Notes under the pieces: generated by a model
Told to the model about the DNA's origin: nothing
Seen by the model: the letters and a program-made list of their open reading frames with translations, nothing else
Database searches by the model: none
Made by a program: the position numbers and the translations under genes
Origin: Pseudomonas fluorescens
GTDB taxonomy: Bacteria; Pseudomonadota; Gammaproteobacteria; Pseudomonadales; Pseudomonadaceae
NCBI RefSeq assembly: GCF_001902145.1
Contig: NZ_MRST01000024.1
Coordinates: forward strand, 310,001-374,000
Direction of reading: 5' to 3'
Length of the DNA: 64,000 nt
Shown: positions 29,350 to 38,700 of the stretch, in pieces
Numbering within the stretch: position 1 is the first letter of the stretch
How the letters are laid out: the number at the start of each line of letters is the position of its first letter

Positions 29350-30810
29350 ATGATTAAAAAAGACCTGTCACGTTGGGGCGGTGTTTCTTCGCTGGCGTTG
29401 TTAAGTGCATTGTTGATACCTGCTCAGAGTGCACAGGCGCATGGTTATCTGAATGATCCACCTTCACGCGCCTTCCAGTGCCAGAAAGGCCTGAACAAAG
29501 ATTGCGGCGGCGCGCAATACGAGCCGCAAAGTGTGGGTGAAACCTTCAAAGGGTTTCCCGCCGGCGTAGGTGGTGCTCCGTTGCAGGGCCCTGTGGACGG
29601 CAAGATCGCCAGCGGTGGTATCGGCCTGTTCTCGGCCATGGACGCCCAATCCGCCAATCGTTGGTACCAGACCGAAATCAAAGACAGAAACATCAACTTC
29701 GACTGGAAATACACGGCGGCTCACCCGGCCACCAAACATGAGTACTTCATTACCCGTAATGGCTGGAACCCCAACGAACCGCTCAAGCGTGCATCGTTTG
29801 ACGGTACGCCATTCTGTGTGGTGGATGGTGGCAATGTGCTTCCTGTCAGTGGCGACAAGCATGCCTGTGTGATCCCCCAGGATAAGAGTGGGCCACATGT
29901 GATCCTCGGCGTCTGGACGGTCGGTGATACCGACGCGGCCTTCTATAACGTGGTCGATGTGAACATCCTGGCGGAGCCCGAGTTGCCGGGCGGTTGGAGT
30001 GCCGTTGGCAGCATCGCGCCATCCGCTACGTTGCTGGTGGGTGACAAGGTCAAGGCCCGGGCTTTCACTGCTACTGGCGAGAGCGCGGCCTATTCGGTTG
30101 AAATCACGATTGATAGCGTCGACGAGGGTCAACCGCAGAACTGGTCGTTCAAGCTGGCTGAAAAGGTCAATCAGTCCCAGACCCTGATCCAGGCGGGCAT
30201 TCGCGATGAGCAAGGTAATATCGCCCCTGTCAAAGGCAGCAACAATCTGTTCGCTCAAAAGGACAGCGGTGTTATTCGTTATGAGCTGACCCTGGACGTC
30301 AAGGAGGACACGCAGGCGCGCATGGCGTTGTCCGCAATCGCCAGCGAATACGTATTGGACAAGGGACGCGCAAAGGTACGCGTTGCCATGATCGCCAACC
30401 GCGACATGAATGTCGAAGCCACGCTGTTCAATGCCAACAACAAGTCGGTCGGCACGCTCAAGACCCTCGCGCAGGGCACCAGCAATTGGCTGGAGATGGA
30501 TGTGCGTAGCGAGCCGGGCACGCATTATATGACGCTGTTGGGCACCACGATTGATGGGCGAACCACGCGCCAGGACACTCAACCTGTGAACCTGACGGGT
30601 GAAGGTGGGGCGAAGGACTATCACTTCGTCTTCCCTGAAGGGCTGGCAAGCTACGAAGCGGGTACCCGCGTATTGCATTCGAAAACGGGTGAAGTTTATG
30701 AGTGCAAACCGTTCCCTGCGTCGGGTTACTGCAAACAATACCTGCCCACTGCCAACGGCTTCGAACCGGGGGTAGGCCATCACTGGCAGACGGCGTGGGA
30801 TCAACTTTGA
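29350..30810 (+). CDS. GbpA-like AA10 lytic polysaccharide monooxygenase (chitin-active type)
   Basis: A secreted copper enzyme that oxidatively cleaves crystalline chitin or serves as a GlcNAc-binding adhesin. 486 residues. A 30-residue signal peptide ends AQSAQA, so the mature chain begins His-Gly-Tyr, and this His1 forms half of the copper histidine brace. The second copper His is in the TAAHPATKHEYF segment. Domains: AA10 (31 to about 205), two GbpA middle domains (about 207-410), and a C-terminal CBM73-like chitin-binding module (Cys-containing, 430-486). The length equals Vibrio GbpA and exceeds P. aeruginosa CbpD. GbpA and CbpD leave the cell by type II secretion, and a complete gsp operon begins 182 bases downstream. 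Confidence 0.92.
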   Translation: MIKKDLSRWGGVSSLALLSALLIPAQSAQAHGYLNDPPSRAFQCQKGLNKDCGGAQYEPQSVGETFKGFPAGVGGAPLQGPVDGKIASGGIGLFSAMDAQSANRWYQTEIKDRNINFDWKYTAAHPATKHEYFITRNGWNPNEPLKRASFDGTPFCVVDGGNVLPVSGDKHACVIPQDKSGPHVILGVWTVGDTDAAFYNVVDVNILAEPELPGGWSAVGSIAPSATLLVGDKVKARAFTATGESAAYSVEITIDSVDEGQPQNWSFKLAEKVNQSQTLIQAGIRDEQGNIAPVKGSNNLFAQKDSGVIRYELTLDVKEDTQARMALSAIASEYVLDKGRAKVRVAMIANRDMNVEATLFNANNKSVGTLKTLAQGTSNWLEMDVRSEPGTHYMTLLGTTIDGRTTRQDTQPVNLTGEGGAKDYHFVFPEGLASYEAGTRVLHSKTGEVYECKPFPASGYCKQYLPTANGFEPGVGHHWQTAWDQL

Positions 30811-30826
30811 TTCATTAGTCGACTAA

Positions 30827-30867
30827 ACCCAGGCAAGTTGTATTGAACTTGCCTGGGTGTTTTTTTT
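30827..30867 (+). terminator. Rho-independent terminator of the monooxygenase gene
   Basis: A 13-bp stem ACCCAGGCAAGTT / AACTTGCCTGGGT with loop GTATTG is followed by G and eight T residues. It separates this gene transcriptionally from gspC. Confidence 0.92.
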
Positions 30868-30992
30868 GGATGAATACTTTTTGTTTTAACAGGCTGCATT
30901 AATTGATGGCGTCCTTGGGTTGGTCCGCGGCCAGGACTTTCATGGGCCTCTGTTACTTGATGCTATTTGTTCCAAGGTGCTGATTTCTCGCT

Positions 30993-31490
30993 ATGAAGCC
31001 GACCGTATTGTTGCTGCTATTGCCTTTGAGCTATGGGCTCACGCTCGCCTATCAAGAATGGCAGTTGCGCCAAGCGTCGATTACATCTGTGCCGACGGCG
31101 CCTGTGCCAGTGGCCGCGGCACCGCAGGCCGTCACGCTCAATACCCTTGCAGTGGCGACAGTGTTTGGCCTGGCGACCCAAAGCAGCCGCTTGAACAGTA
31201 CCGAGCCGTTGACACTGCGGGCCATCGTGGTTGCCAACGACAGCGATTCGCGCGCGCTGTTGGACGGCCCTGACGGGGCGCGGTTTTACCGTACCGGCGA
31301 GCGCTTGCCGGGAGGCAGCGTGCTGCGTCGCATCGAGACGGCGCAGGTGGTGTTGTGGCGCCAGGGGCGTGAAGAGTCGCTGAACCTGCACAGGGCAAGC
31401 ACCGGGCGTTTTCTTCAGCTTGCGCAGGCGCAGAGCCCGGCCGCCACCGTTCATTTACGGCCTACGGTCGAAAAAACCAGGAGTCACTAG
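30993..31490 (+). CDS. gspC: Minimal GspC, type II secretion inner-membrane link to the secretin
   Basis: 165 residues: an N-terminal membrane segment (PTVLLLLLPLSYGLTLAY, 3-20), a Pro/Ala-rich periplasmic linker, then a homology-region domain (about 55-130; VFGLATQSS, LRAIVVANDSDSRALL). It ends soon after, so the C-terminal PDZ or coiled-coil domain of typical GspC is missing. The homology-region domain contacts GspD N0. It is the first gene of the gsp operon; gspD starts 4 bases later. The ribosome site is weak. Confidence 0.8.
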   Translation: MKPTVLLLLLPLSYGLTLAYQEWQLRQASITSVPTAPVPVAAAPQAVTLNTLAVATVFGLATQSSRLNSTEPLTLRAIVVANDSDSRALLDGPDGARFYRTGERLPGGSVLRRIETAQVVLWRQGREESLNLHRASTGRFLQLAQAQSPAATVHLRPTVEKTRSH

Positions 31491-31494
31491 GCCC

Positions 31495-33363
31495 ATGAGT
31501 ACCCTCAAAGGCGCTGTCGGGGCGTTCATGCTCGGCATGTTGTGGTATGCCGGGCAATCGCTGGCAGCAGAGCAACGCTGGCAGTTGGCGATGAACGATG
31601 CCGAGCTGCGCGATGTCGTGGAGGAGATGTCGAGTATCCTCGACACCACGGTGATCCTGGACCCAAAAGTCCAGGGACGCATCAGCGTGGTGTCGCGTCA
31701 GGCGTTGGATCGCGAGGGTGTGCGACGACTGTTTTACAGTGTGCTCGATGCCCATGATTTTACGGTGATCGACCAAGGCGACCAGTTGCTCATCATTCCG
31801 GCAGCCCAGGCCAAGAGCCAGGCCGGTGATGCCGACGCGCAGGTATCGGCTGCACAGCAGTTCGTCACTCAAGTCATTGCCTTGGGGGCCAGCAACGCAG
31901 CAGATCTGGCGGGACTGGTGCGGCCATTGATTTCGGCCAACGGTTACGTCGGTCCTTCGGTATCAGCCAATGCGTTGGTGATCACGGATACCGCTCGCAA
32001 TGTGCGTCGTATTGGCGATGTTGTCCGGCAGTTGGATTCCGGTGCGAAGAATGCGCATGAACTGGTGGTCTTGCAGCACGGAGTGGCGGCAGACATTGCG
32101 CGCCTGATGGAGGCGTCCATCGGCAAGCAGAGTGCCGACAGCCCCATTCAGGTCTTGGCCGACACGCGCAGCAACCGTCTGGTTGTCGTGGGGACGATGG
32201 CTGCACGCCAGCGCTTGGTACAACTGGCGCGTAGCCTGGATACGGCGACTCCCGCCCGCCTGGACAATGCCCGCGTCATCCGCCTGCGCTACAGCGACGC
32301 CAAGCAATTGGCCGAGGTGCTGGACTCCATGGGGCAAGGGATGAAAACCCAACCCTCCGGCGCAGCCCTGAAAGACTCGACGGCCAACGTGCCTTTCATG
32401 GTCAGGGCCGATGAAAGCCAGAATGCCCTGGTGGTCGTTGCCGAAGCGGTACAACTGGCCACCCTTGAGGGCATCGTGCGCGAACTGGACCAGCCGCGCG
32501 CCCAAGTATTGATTCACGCCGCCATCGTTGAGGTCAGCGGTGATATAAGCGAGGCGCTCGGTGTGCAATGGGCCTTCAATCGCGGTGGTAGCCAAGGGCT
32601 GGTGAATTTCCCCGGTACCGGCATTCCGATCCTGGGCGCGCTCAAGTTCGATGATAAAACCGTCGCGCCGGAAGGAGGCCTGCTCAAGCTGGGTGGCGAT
32701 CGATTCGGTGCGTTGGTATCCGCCCTGGCCAGCAACACGCGTAGCAATCTGTTATCAACGCCGAGCCTGCTGACCCTGGACAACCAAGAGGCGGAAATCA
32801 TTGTCGGTCAGAACGTGCCGTTCAAGACCGGCTCCTACGCGACCAACAGCAGTGGTGCGGATAATCCCTTCACTACGGTGGAGCGCAAGGACGTCGGGAT
32901 CAGCCTCAAGATCAAGCCCTATATCAACGAGGGCTCGACCCTGCGCCTGGAAGTCGCGCAAGAGGTGTCCGATATCGCGCCTGCGGTCGCCGGCGTCGAC
33001 TCCTCTGACCTGATCACCAACAAGCGCGCGCTCAAAAGCACGATCCTGGCGGATGATGGCGAGATCATCGTGATCGGTGGCCTGATCAAGGACAGCGTAC
33101 GAACGCAGACCAGCGGTGTGCCGCTGTTGCGTGACATTCCTTACCTGGGCGCGTTGTTTCGCTGGAGCCGTGATACCCAGGTCAAGAGCAACCTGATGGT
33201 CTTCCTGCGCCCGACGATCGTACGCAGTGGCCAGGACTTGTCCCGGCTCAGCCAGGAACGCTATCAGGACTTGCGCGGCGAGCGTCCACCTGGCGCCCTG
33301 CAATTGCCCGATGAAGCGGCGCAATTGTTCGACCTGCGCCAGCGTCCCGGGGTCAGCCAATGA
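31495..33363 (+). CDS. gspD: Secretin GspD of the type II secretion system
   Basis: Outer-membrane channel subunit, 622 residues. A signal peptide (cleavage predicted after GQSLAA, near 25) is followed by N0 (29-100), N1 (about 110-185), N2 (about 190-255) and N3 (about 260-350), then the secretin core with VPFKTG and the C-terminal VPLLRDIPYLGALFRW. The ATG at 31495 has AGGAG 11 bases upstream. An in-frame start 75 bases earlier lies inside gspC and would spoil the signal peptide. It overlaps gspE by 4 bases. No pilotin gene is seen nearby. Confidence 0.93.
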   Translation: MSTLKGAVGAFMLGMLWYAGQSLAAEQRWQLAMNDAELRDVVEEMSSILDTTVILDPKVQGRISVVSRQALDREGVRRLFYSVLDAHDFTVIDQGDQLLIIPAAQAKSQAGDADAQVSAAQQFVTQVIALGASNAADLAGLVRPLISANGYVGPSVSANALVITDTARNVRRIGDVVRQLDSGAKNAHELVVLQHGVAADIARLMEASIGKQSADSPIQVLADTRSNRLVVVGTMAARQRLVQLARSLDTATPARLDNARVIRLRYSDAKQLAEVLDSMGQGMKTQPSGAALKDSTANVPFMVRADESQNALVVVAEAVQLATLEGIVRELDQPRAQVLIHAAIVEVSGDISEALGVQWAFNRGGSQGLVNFPGTGIPILGALKFDDKTVAPEGGLLKLGGDRFGALVSALASNTRSNLLSTPSLLTLDNQEAEIIVGQNVPFKTGSYATNSSGADNPFTTVERKDVGISLKIKPYINEGSTLRLEVAQEVSDIAPAVAGVDSSDLITNKRALKSTILADDGEIIVIGGLIKDSVRTQTSGVPLLRDIPYLGALFRWSRDTQVKSNLMVFLRPTIVRSGQDLSRLSQERYQDLRGERPPGALQLPDEAAQLFDLRQRPGVSQ

Positions 33364-34808
33364 AGCCATTGCCCTTCGGGTTTGCCCGGCGTTTTGGTGT
33401 ACTGATCGACGATGGACATTTAATGGTCCGCGGCGCTACGCCATTGAGCGCGATTACCGAGGCCCTGCGCCTGTGTGAGCAAGAACTGCCGCCGCGCCTG
33501 GTGACTGACGAAGCGTTTGCCCTGGCGTTGGCCAGGATTTACAGCGAGGGGCAGGCGGCAGCCGAGCAGGTCGCCCAAGGCTTGGACGAGGAACTGGACT
33601 TGTTCAGCCTGGTGGACCAGGTGCCGCAGACGGCCGACCTGCTGGAGCAGCAAGGGGATGCACCGATCATTCGGTTGATCAACGCATTGCTCAGCGAGGC
33701 CGTGCGGGCAAAGGCCTCGGATGTCCACCTGGAAACCTTCGAGCACACGCTGGTGGTACGCATGCGCGTTGATGGGCAACTGCGCGAAATGCTGCGGCCA
33801 CGGCGTGAGCTGGCGACCTTGCTGGTGTCGCGAATCAAAGTCATGGCACGCCTGGATATCACCGAAAAGCGTGTGCCGCAGGACGGCCGCATGGCGCTGC
33901 GCCTGGCAGGGCATGAGGTGGACGTACGGGTATCCACCTTGCCTTCGGCTCACGGCGAACGTGTGGTACTGCGCCTGCTCGACAAGCATGCCGGGCGCCT
34001 GCAACTGGCGCGCCTGGGGATGTCGGCGAGTACCCTCGGTCAGTTGCAGCAGTTGCTTTGCAAACCTCACGGGATCTTCCTGGTGACCGGCCCTACCGGT
34101 TCGGGCAAGACCACCAGCTTGTATGCCGCGCTGGCCCATCTCAATGACCAGACCCGCAACATCCTTACGGTGGAAGACCCGATTGAATATCACCTGCCGG
34201 GCATCGGCCAGACGCCGGTCAACCCCAAGGTCGACATGACGTTTGCGCGTGGCTTGCGAGCGATCCTGCGCCAGGATCCGGACGTTGTGATGGTGGGCGA
34301 GATCAGGGACAGTGAAACCGCCGAAATTGCAGTTCAGGCTTCCCTCACCGGGCACCTGGTGCTGTCGACGCTGCACACCAACAGCGCGATTGGCGCCGTC
34401 ACTCGCCTGGTGGATATGGGCGTAGACGCTTACCTGCTGGCTTCGTCCCTGGTGGGCGTACTGGCGCAGCGCTTGTTACGCACGTTGTGCCCCGCCTGCA
34501 AGACCGCCGTGGTGGCCGATGCCGAGGTGTGCCGCCGGCTGGGGCTCGAACCTGCCCAGGCGCCGCGTGTGTTCAAGGCAGTGGGCTGCGAAAACTGCCG
34601 CGAGGGTTACTGCGGGCGTATCGGTATCTACGAACTGGTCACGGTTACGCCGGCACTGTCCGCATTGATTCATCAGGGGGCCAGTGAGCAGGCGCTACTG
34701 GCCGAGGCACGGCGGTACTCGTGCAGCTTGTTCGAGGATGGTCGTCGGTGCGTGCTTGAAGGGCTGACCAGCGTGGATGAGTTGCTGCGGGTAACCCAGG
34801 AAGACTAG
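33360..34808 (+). CDS. gspE: Type II secretion ATPase GspE
   Basis: Cytoplasmic hexameric ATPase that drives pseudopilus assembly. 482 residues. Walker A GPTGSGKTTS lies at about 242-251, followed by the Asp box (ILTVEDPIEY), Walker B (ILRQDPDVVMVGEIRD) and the His box. A tetracysteine zinc motif is present near the C-terminus (CPAC at about 378, CENC at about 410). The N1E/N2E domain of about 150 residues precedes the core. It overlaps gspD by 4 bases and ends 2 bases before gspF. Confidence 0.96.
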   Translation: MKPLPFGFARRFGVLIDDGHLMVRGATPLSAITEALRLCEQELPPRLVTDEAFALALARIYSEGQAAAEQVAQGLDEELDLFSLVDQVPQTADLLEQQGDAPIIRLINALLSEAVRAKASDVHLETFEHTLVVRMRVDGQLREMLRPRRELATLLVSRIKVMARLDITEKRVPQDGRMALRLAGHEVDVRVSTLPSAHGERVVLRLLDKHAGRLQLARLGMSASTLGQLQQLLCKPHGIFLVTGPTGSGKTTSLYAALAHLNDQTRNILTVEDPIEYHLPGIGQTPVNPKVDMTFARGLRAILRQDPDVVMVGEIRDSETAEIAVQASLTGHLVLSTLHTNSAIGAVTRLVDMGVDAYLLASSLVGVLAQRLLRTLCPACKTAVVADAEVCRRLGLEPAQAPRVFKAVGCENCREGYCGRIGIYELVTVTPALSALIHQGASEQALLAEARRYSCSLFEDGRRCVLEGLTSVDELLRVTQED

Positions 34809-34810
34809 CC

Positions 34811-36016
34811 ATGCCCACTTATGACTATCGCGCCCATGACCGATCTGGCCGTTCATGCAAGGGGCGCCAAGAGGCCGACAGCCCGCGCCATGCCCGGCAA
34901 TTGCTACGTGAGCGTGGCCTGCTGCCGAGCCGCATGCGACTGGCAAGCGAACGCATGGGGGCTGGAGTGGGCGGGGCGACGAGAATGAGCGCTGCGGACC
35001 TGGCGCTGCTGACCTTGCAGTTGTCGACCCTGGTCCAGGCCGGGCTCCCGCTGGAACAGGCACTGCAAGCGGTGGCCCAGCAAAGCCAGAAGCGCCGGGT
35101 CAGCACGGTGCTCTCGCAGGTACGCGACCGGGTGATGGAGGGGCAATCCCTGGCGTCGGCCCTCGGCGCCTATCCCAGGGCTTTTCCTGATGTGTTGCGC
35201 GCCACCATTGCGGCGGGTGAGCGCTCTGGGTACTTGGGGCATGTCCTCGAGCAGTTGGCGGCGTATACCGAAGCCCGTCAGGCGTCGCGGCAGAAGATCC
35301 AGTTGGCGCTGGTGTATCCGGCGCTGTTGATGTTCGCCTGCGTGGCCATCGTCGGTTTCCTACTCGGCTATGTGGTGCCGGATGTAGTGAAGATCTTCGT
35401 CGACAGTGGCCAGCCGTTGCCCTGGCTGACCCACGCGATGATCACCCTCAGCCAGGGTGTGCGCGGATATGCCTGGGTACTTGCGCTGATGCTGGCGGGC
35501 GCAGGCCTGCTGCTGCGTTGGAGCCTGCGTCAGCCGCACTGGCGCTGGCAGTGGCACCGCCTGGTGCTGCGCCTGCCGTTGTTGGGGGGTGTGTTTCGTG
35601 AGATGGAGGCGGCCCGGTTCGCCAGTACCTTGGCCATCCTTGGCAAAAGTGCCGTGCCTTTGGTGGATGCGCTGGAAATTGCCGCGGCGGTCATCGGTAA
35701 CGTGACTATCCGCAGCCGCATGTGCGATGTCGCGCGGTCGGTGCGAGAGGGCGGCACGTTGACCCGAGGCCTCGAGGCCGGTGGGGATATACCGCCGCTG
35801 ATGCTGCACATGATTGCCAGCGGCGAACGCGCCGGTGAGCTCGACAGGATGCTGGCGCGCGCCGCCGAGCAACAGGAAAAAAGCCTCGCCGCCCGCATCA
35901 CGCTGGTGGTGAGTCTGTTCGAACCGGCAATGCTGGTGGTGATGGGCGGCGTGGTGCTGCTGATCGTCATGGCCATTCTGTTGCCGATCCTCAGCCTTAA
36001 CCAACTGGTGAACTGA
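34811..36016 (+). CDS. gspF: Type II secretion inner-membrane platform protein GspF
   Basis: 401 residues with two repeated cytoplasmic GspF domains and three membrane segments (at about 170-190, 218-238 and 375-396). The first domain begins MSAADLALLTLQLSTLVQAGLPL. The N-terminal YDYRAHDRSGRSCKG strand motif is typical. It forms the platform on which GspE acts. The stop codon directly abuts the gspG start, with no gap. Confidence 0.95.
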   Translation: MPTYDYRAHDRSGRSCKGRQEADSPRHARQLLRERGLLPSRMRLASERMGAGVGGATRMSAADLALLTLQLSTLVQAGLPLEQALQAVAQQSQKRRVSTVLSQVRDRVMEGQSLASALGAYPRAFPDVLRATIAAGERSGYLGHVLEQLAAYTEARQASRQKIQLALVYPALLMFACVAIVGFLLGYVVPDVVKIFVDSGQPLPWLTHAMITLSQGVRGYAWVLALMLAGAGLLLRWSLRQPHWRWQWHRLVLRLPLLGGVFREMEAARFASTLAILGKSAVPLVDALEIAAAVIGNVTIRSRMCDVARSVREGGTLTRGLEAGGDIPPLMLHMIASGERAGELDRMLARAAEQQEKSLAARITLVVSLFEPAMLVVMGGVVLLIVMAILLPILSLNQLVN

Positions 36017-36451
36017 ATGCCCAAGGGACAACGCGGTTTTACCCTGATCGAAATCATGGTGGTGGTGGTCATTATCGGGGTGCTGGGGGCCATTGTGGTG
36101 CCGCAGTTCATGGGGAGGCCTGATCAGGCCAAGGTGACCGCGGCCAGGACCGATGTGCAGGCCGTCGCCACCAGCCTGGAGATGTACCGCCTCGACAATG
36201 GGCACTACCCGTCGACCCTGCAAGGCCTCGAGGCCTTGAGCAAACGGCCCGCGGGCAGCCCATCGCCGAGGCACTGGAACCCCCAGGGCTACCTGAAAAG
36301 TGTACCGGTCGACCCGTGGGGTACGCCCTATCAATACCTGAACCCGGGCGTGCGTACCGTCAATGGTGGCTACGACCTGTATTCCCTCGGCGCCGATGGC
36401 GCGCCAGGCGGCGAGGGGCATGCCGCCGATATCGGTAACTGGGGAGACTGA
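36017..36451 (+). CDS. gspG: Major pseudopilin GspG
   Basis: 144 residues. Class III signal peptide: short basic leader MPKGQRG, cleavage after Gly7, then FTLIEIMVVVVIIGVLGAI with the conserved Glu5. The C-terminal part has the calcium-loop type DLYSLGADG segment of major pseudopilins. It must be processed by a prepilin peptidase (PilD/GspO) not encoded in this window. gspH starts 4 bases after its stop. Confidence 0.97.
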   Translation: MPKGQRGFTLIEIMVVVVIIGVLGAIVVPQFMGRPDQAKVTAARTDVQAVATSLEMYRLDNGHYPSTLQGLEALSKRPAGSPSPRHWNPQGYLKSVPVDPWGTPYQYLNPGVRTVNGGYDLYSLGADGAPGGEGHAADIGNWGD

Positions 36452-36455
36452 TCCA

Positions 36456-36917
36456 GTGCCCAGGTATAGCCGTGGTTTTACCTTGCTGGAACTGATGGTG
36501 GTGATTGCACTGATCGGCATCGTGCTGGGCGCGATAAGCCTGGTGGCCGGAAATAACCCCGCCCGTCAGGCGCGGCAGGAGGCTTCGCAGTTGGTGCAAC
36601 TGATCGAGCATTTGCGCGAGCAAGCGGTGATCGAAGGGCATGAATACGGCATTCGCGTGCAGCGCGACGAGTATCAGGCCTATCGCCTCGACCCCGAGGG
36701 TTGGCGCCCTGCGGGTGGGGTCCAGCGGCTGGTGGAAGGCGTGCAGTTGCACCTTGAACAGGAAGGGCGGCGTTCGAGCCTTGAAAGCTTCGCGCCGCAA
36801 GTGCTGATGCTCAGCAGCGATGAAGTCAGCGCGTTTGTCTTGTCCTTCGTATCCGAAGGGCAGGTGTGGACGCGCATTATCAGTGATGGGATCGGAGCGT
36901 TGTCCATTGAAAGCTAA
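36456..36917 (+). CDS. gspH: Minor pseudopilin GspH (GTG start)
   Basis: 153 residues. Leader MPRYSRG, then FTLLELMVVIALIG with Glu5. The GTG at 36456 was chosen because it gives a leader of normal length and has GGGGAG 9 bases upstream. Earlier in-frame starts would lie inside gspG. It overlaps the next gene by 11 bases. Confidence 0.9.
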   Translation: MPRYSRGFTLLELMVVIALIGIVLGAISLVAGNNPARQARQEASQLVQLIEHLREQAVIEGHEYGIRVQRDEYQAYRLDPEGWRPAGGVQRLVEGVQLHLEQEGRRSSLESFAPQVLMLSSDEVSAFVLSFVSEGQVWTRIISDGIGALSIES

Positions 36918-37302
36918 GCACCGGCGGCGTCGCAGTCACCACGCGAGCGATCGTGGTTTCACCTTGCTGGAAGTCATGATCGCCTTGGTGATCTTCGCCA
37001 CACTGGCGGGCGCCGTGATCACCGCCAGTCACTACTCGTTGCGCCAGAATGCACGACTGCAAGAGCAGACACAGTGTGCCTGGGTGGCGGACAACCAACT
37101 GACTGAACTGCGTTTGCAGCCAGCCGCGTCGGGACATCAGCAACTGCTGCGGCGCTTCGATGGGCGCGATTGGCTCGTCGACCAGGCGATAACCCCGACC
37201 ACTGATGCTCGCCTGCTCAAAGTCGATATCAGCGTGAGTCCCGTCGGCAGTGATTTGCCGGTCTATCACACCCAGGGTTGGATACGCGCCGAGGATGAAT
37301 AA
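36907..37302 (+). CDS. gspI: Minor pseudopilin GspI (probable TTG start)
   Basis: 131 residues. A long basic leader (KAKHRRRRSHHASDRG) is followed by FTLLEVMIALVIFATLAGAV with Glu5. The TTG at 36907 is supported by a GGAG 8 bases upstream and by the overlap with gspH. No ATG or GTG gives a plausible leader. GspI is the scaffold of the pseudopilus tip with GspJ and GspK. It overlaps gspJ by 8 bases. Confidence 0.85.
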   Translation: MKAKHRRRRSHHASDRGFTLLEVMIALVIFATLAGAVITASHYSLRQNARLQEQTQCAWVADNQLTELRLQPAASGHQQLLRRFDGRDWLVDQAITPTTDARLLKVDISVSPVGSDLPVYHTQGWIRAEDE

Positions 37303-37843
37303 GCAGGCGGGTTTCACCCTATTGGAACTGGTGATCGCATTGGCCATTTTCGCCCTGCTTGGGCTGGCCAGCGGGCGTCTGTTCGACACCGTGGTGCGGG
37401 CGCAACAAGGCACGGCCAGTCATGAACAGGAACTGCGTCGCCTGCAGCGCGCCATTGCGGTCATCGAGCGGGATGCCTTGCAAGTGGCTTCCTCGGTGTT
37501 TGCCCTTGGCCCCACCACCCTGCAACTGCTGCGCACTCACTGGCGTAACCCGCAGGACTTGCCACGCAGTGAGCGCCAGCAAGTGCTCTATCGCCTGGAC
37601 AATCAGGTGCTGTGGCGTGAAAGCCGAGGCTTGGAGTCGTCAAGGGTCGAGCGCCAGAAGTTGCTGGAGGACGTGCGCTTGTTGAATTGGCGCCTGTTTG
37701 ACCCCGACACCGGCTGGAGCAATGTGTGGCCGGTGGGCAGGGGCGCTGCCCAGACGCCTCCTCAGGCACTCGAACTGGTGTTGTCGGTCGGCCGCTTCGA
37801 GCAGATACGCCGCGTGTTGCTTCTGCCCCAGGGGCCGCCATGA
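37295..37843 (+). CDS. gspJ: Minor pseudopilin GspJ
   Basis: 182 residues. Leader MNKQAG, then FTLLELVIALAIFALLGLAS with Glu5, and a larger C-terminal beta domain typical of GspJ (VERQKLLEDV, FDPDTGWSNVWP). The ATG at 37295 gives the standard leader. It overlaps gspI and gspK. Confidence 0.93.
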   Translation: MNKQAGFTLLELVIALAIFALLGLASGRLFDTVVRAQQGTASHEQELRRLQRAIAVIERDALQVASSVFALGPTTLQLLRTHWRNPQDLPRSERQQVLYRLDNQVLWRESRGLESSRVERQKLLEDVRLLNWRLFDPDTGWSNVWPVGRGAAQTPPQALELVLSVGRFEQIRRVLLLPQGPP

Positions 37844-38700
37844 GACAGCGGCAGCGCGGTGTCGCCCTACTCAGCGTGTTGCTGGTCATGAGTCTGGCGT
37901 TGCTGCTCACTGCGGGCATGCTGCGCAGCCATCACTTGATGGTGCAGAGCAGTGCCCGGCAGATCCACCAGTTGCAGCTGCGCCAGTTGGCGTTGTCGGC
38001 CGAGGCGTGGGCCATGGTGACACTGATGGCGCCGCACGATGACGCATCATCGTTGACCCACCACGGCCAGGCATGGTCAAGGGCGTCCTGGCCCTTTGAT
38101 GCGCACGGCGCGCGCGTCACGCTTGAGATCGAAGACCTTTCTGCACGCTTGAACATCAATGCCCTGCTTGGCACGGGGCAAGTGGATCAAGTCATCGAGC
38201 AGCGCTGGTTGCGTTTGCTCGCCTCCCTGGGGTTACCGGCGCTGGACCTGCGGGCCGCAGGTGACGTGCCGGCGCAACGTGAACTCAGCCAGTTGCGCCT
38301 GCTGCCGGGCATTGACGGCCAGACGCTACGACGACTGGATCCGTGGGTAGCGCTGCTGCCCAGGGACGCTAGCTTGAACATCAACACCGCCTTGCCGCAG
38401 ATGCTGGCGACCCTGGAGGGTGTCTCGCCACCCACTGCCGTCGCCTTGGCCAGCCAACGCCCGGCTACCGGCTACGCGAGTGTGCAGGCATTCACCCGTG
38501 ACCCGCTGATTGCCGGGTTGGGCGTGAGCGGCCATGGGCTGGGCGTCAGCAGTCGCTGGTTTCGGATCAAGGTGGACGTGCGCCTGGGCACCGGCCGCTT
38601 TCATCTGGCCAGCGAGGTGGAGCGCGAGCTTAAAACCGGGCGCTGGCGCGTCGTACAACGTCGCTTTCCTGCGCCGTCACTGAGCGAGACCTCATCATGA
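37840..38700 (+). CDS. gspK: Minor pseudopilin GspK
   Basis: 286 residues. Leader MRQRQRG, then VALLSVLLVMSLALLLTAG. As usual for GspK there is no Glu5, fitting its place at the tip of the pseudopilus. A large alpha domain (about 95-220; IEDLSARLNINALLG, LNINTALPQMLATLEG) is inserted. It overlaps gspJ and gspL by 4 bases each. Confidence 0.95.
   Translation: MRQRQRGVALLSVLLVMSLALLLTAGMLRSHHLMVQSSARQIHQLQLRQLALSAEAWAMVTLMAPHDDASSLTHHGQAWSRASWPFDAHGARVTLEIEDLSARLNINALLGTGQVDQVIEQRWLRLLASLGLPALDLRAAGDVPAQRELSQLRLLPGIDGQTLRRLDPWVALLPRDASLNINTALPQMLATLEGVSPPTAVALASQRPATGYASVQAFTRDPLIAGLGVSGHGLGVSSRWFRIKVDVRLGTGRFHLASEVERELKTGRWRVVQRRFPAPSLSETSS

Noticed and set aside
36363..36455. Earlier in-frame starts for gspH, and likewise 36820 for gspI
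   Set aside because: They lie within the preceding genes and would give leaders far too long for prepilin peptidase processing.
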